Part shown: piece by piece, positions 63,773-64,000 of the stretch
Layout: every line of letters starts with the position of its first letter
How positions within the stretch are numbered: position 1 is the first letter of the stretch
Source of the DNA: Quercus robur
Lineage: Eukaryota; Streptophyta; Magnoliopsida; Fagales; Fagaceae
Assembly: GCF_932294415.1 (NCBI RefSeq)
Contig: NC_065537.1
Span: 2,914,001 to 2,978,000 of the forward strand
Direction: 5' to 3'
DNA length: 64,000 bases
Translations under genes and position numbers: made by a program
Notes under the pieces: model-generated
What the model saw: only the letters and a program-made list of their open reading frames with translations
Told to the model about the DNA's origin: nothing
The model's database searches: none

Positions 63773-64000
63773 TGTTAGGGTTTTTAGAGAGAGAAAGAGT
63801 GAGAGGAGAGAGAGAGTTAGGGTTTATTGGTTAGCGCGAGAGTGAGATTGGTTAAATAAATGTGGAGGGAAAGTCCAAATGTGGAATTGGTGTGGCGGGT
63901 CTCATTGTAATTGAGTGCATCTCCAATGTTAAAGTACATTTTTGCCCTTTAAGGTTTCGATTTTTTAATTCATTTTTTATTTGATTTTCATATTAATCTT

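Overview
The window is nuclear DNA of a flowering plant, most likely a woody eudicot. Genes are split by AT-rich introns with GT-AG borders, and the spaces are packed with plant-type transposons: solo LTRs, hAT, MULE, Harbinger, Helitrons and tRNA-derived SINEs. The genus cannot be fixed from sequence alone.

Three genes read as whole after splicing. They are a CYP714-type cytochrome P450 (minus strand, 3545-8018, five exons, 527 codons), the mitochondrial ribosomal protein mL43 (minus, 43190-45225, three exons, 119 codons), and inosine-5'-monophosphate dehydrogenase (minus, 60388-63772, four exons, 512 codons). A pollen-type exopolygalacturonase (minus, 23825-26005) is complete except for one amber codon. 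An ent-kaurene-synthase-like gene (plus, about 33297-41199) and a TM9SF/nonaspanin-like gene (plus, 48819-51643) are recognisable but broken. A GRF zinc-finger gene (10790-11455) and a Harbinger transposase (about 12100-13517) are also damaged. A second, very short copy of the TM9SF promoter and first exon sits at 57060-59580.

Layout: 1-1740 holds part of a Ty1/copia fossil cut by the window edge; 2.9-3.2 kb a LINE tail fragment; 3.5-8.2 kb the P450 with an LTR copy in an intron; 9-14 kb the GRF and Harbinger genes; 14.2-17.1 kb a foldback element and Helitron ends; 17.97-21.59 kb a four-member nest of elements whose target duplications can be read; 21.7-23.5 kb a foldback element and another solo LTR; 23.8-26.1 kb the polygalacturonase; 27.9-29.6 kb and 35.8-37.8 kb two copies of a MULE-like element built from CTCGAG palindromes, the second inside a kaurene-synthase intron; 43-45 kb mL43; 46.3-46.9 kb a hAT MITE; 47.6-59.6 kb a tandem duplication whose second copy is split by Helitrons, a SINE and nested hAT elements; 60.4-63.8 kb IMPDH.

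Functionally, the CYP714 P450 and the kaurene-synthase relic belong to families that act in the same pathway (gibberellin or related diterpenoid metabolism). They lie about 25 kb apart, pointing to a possible decayed diterpenoid gene pair. The other genes are unrelated housekeeping or tissue-specific genes.
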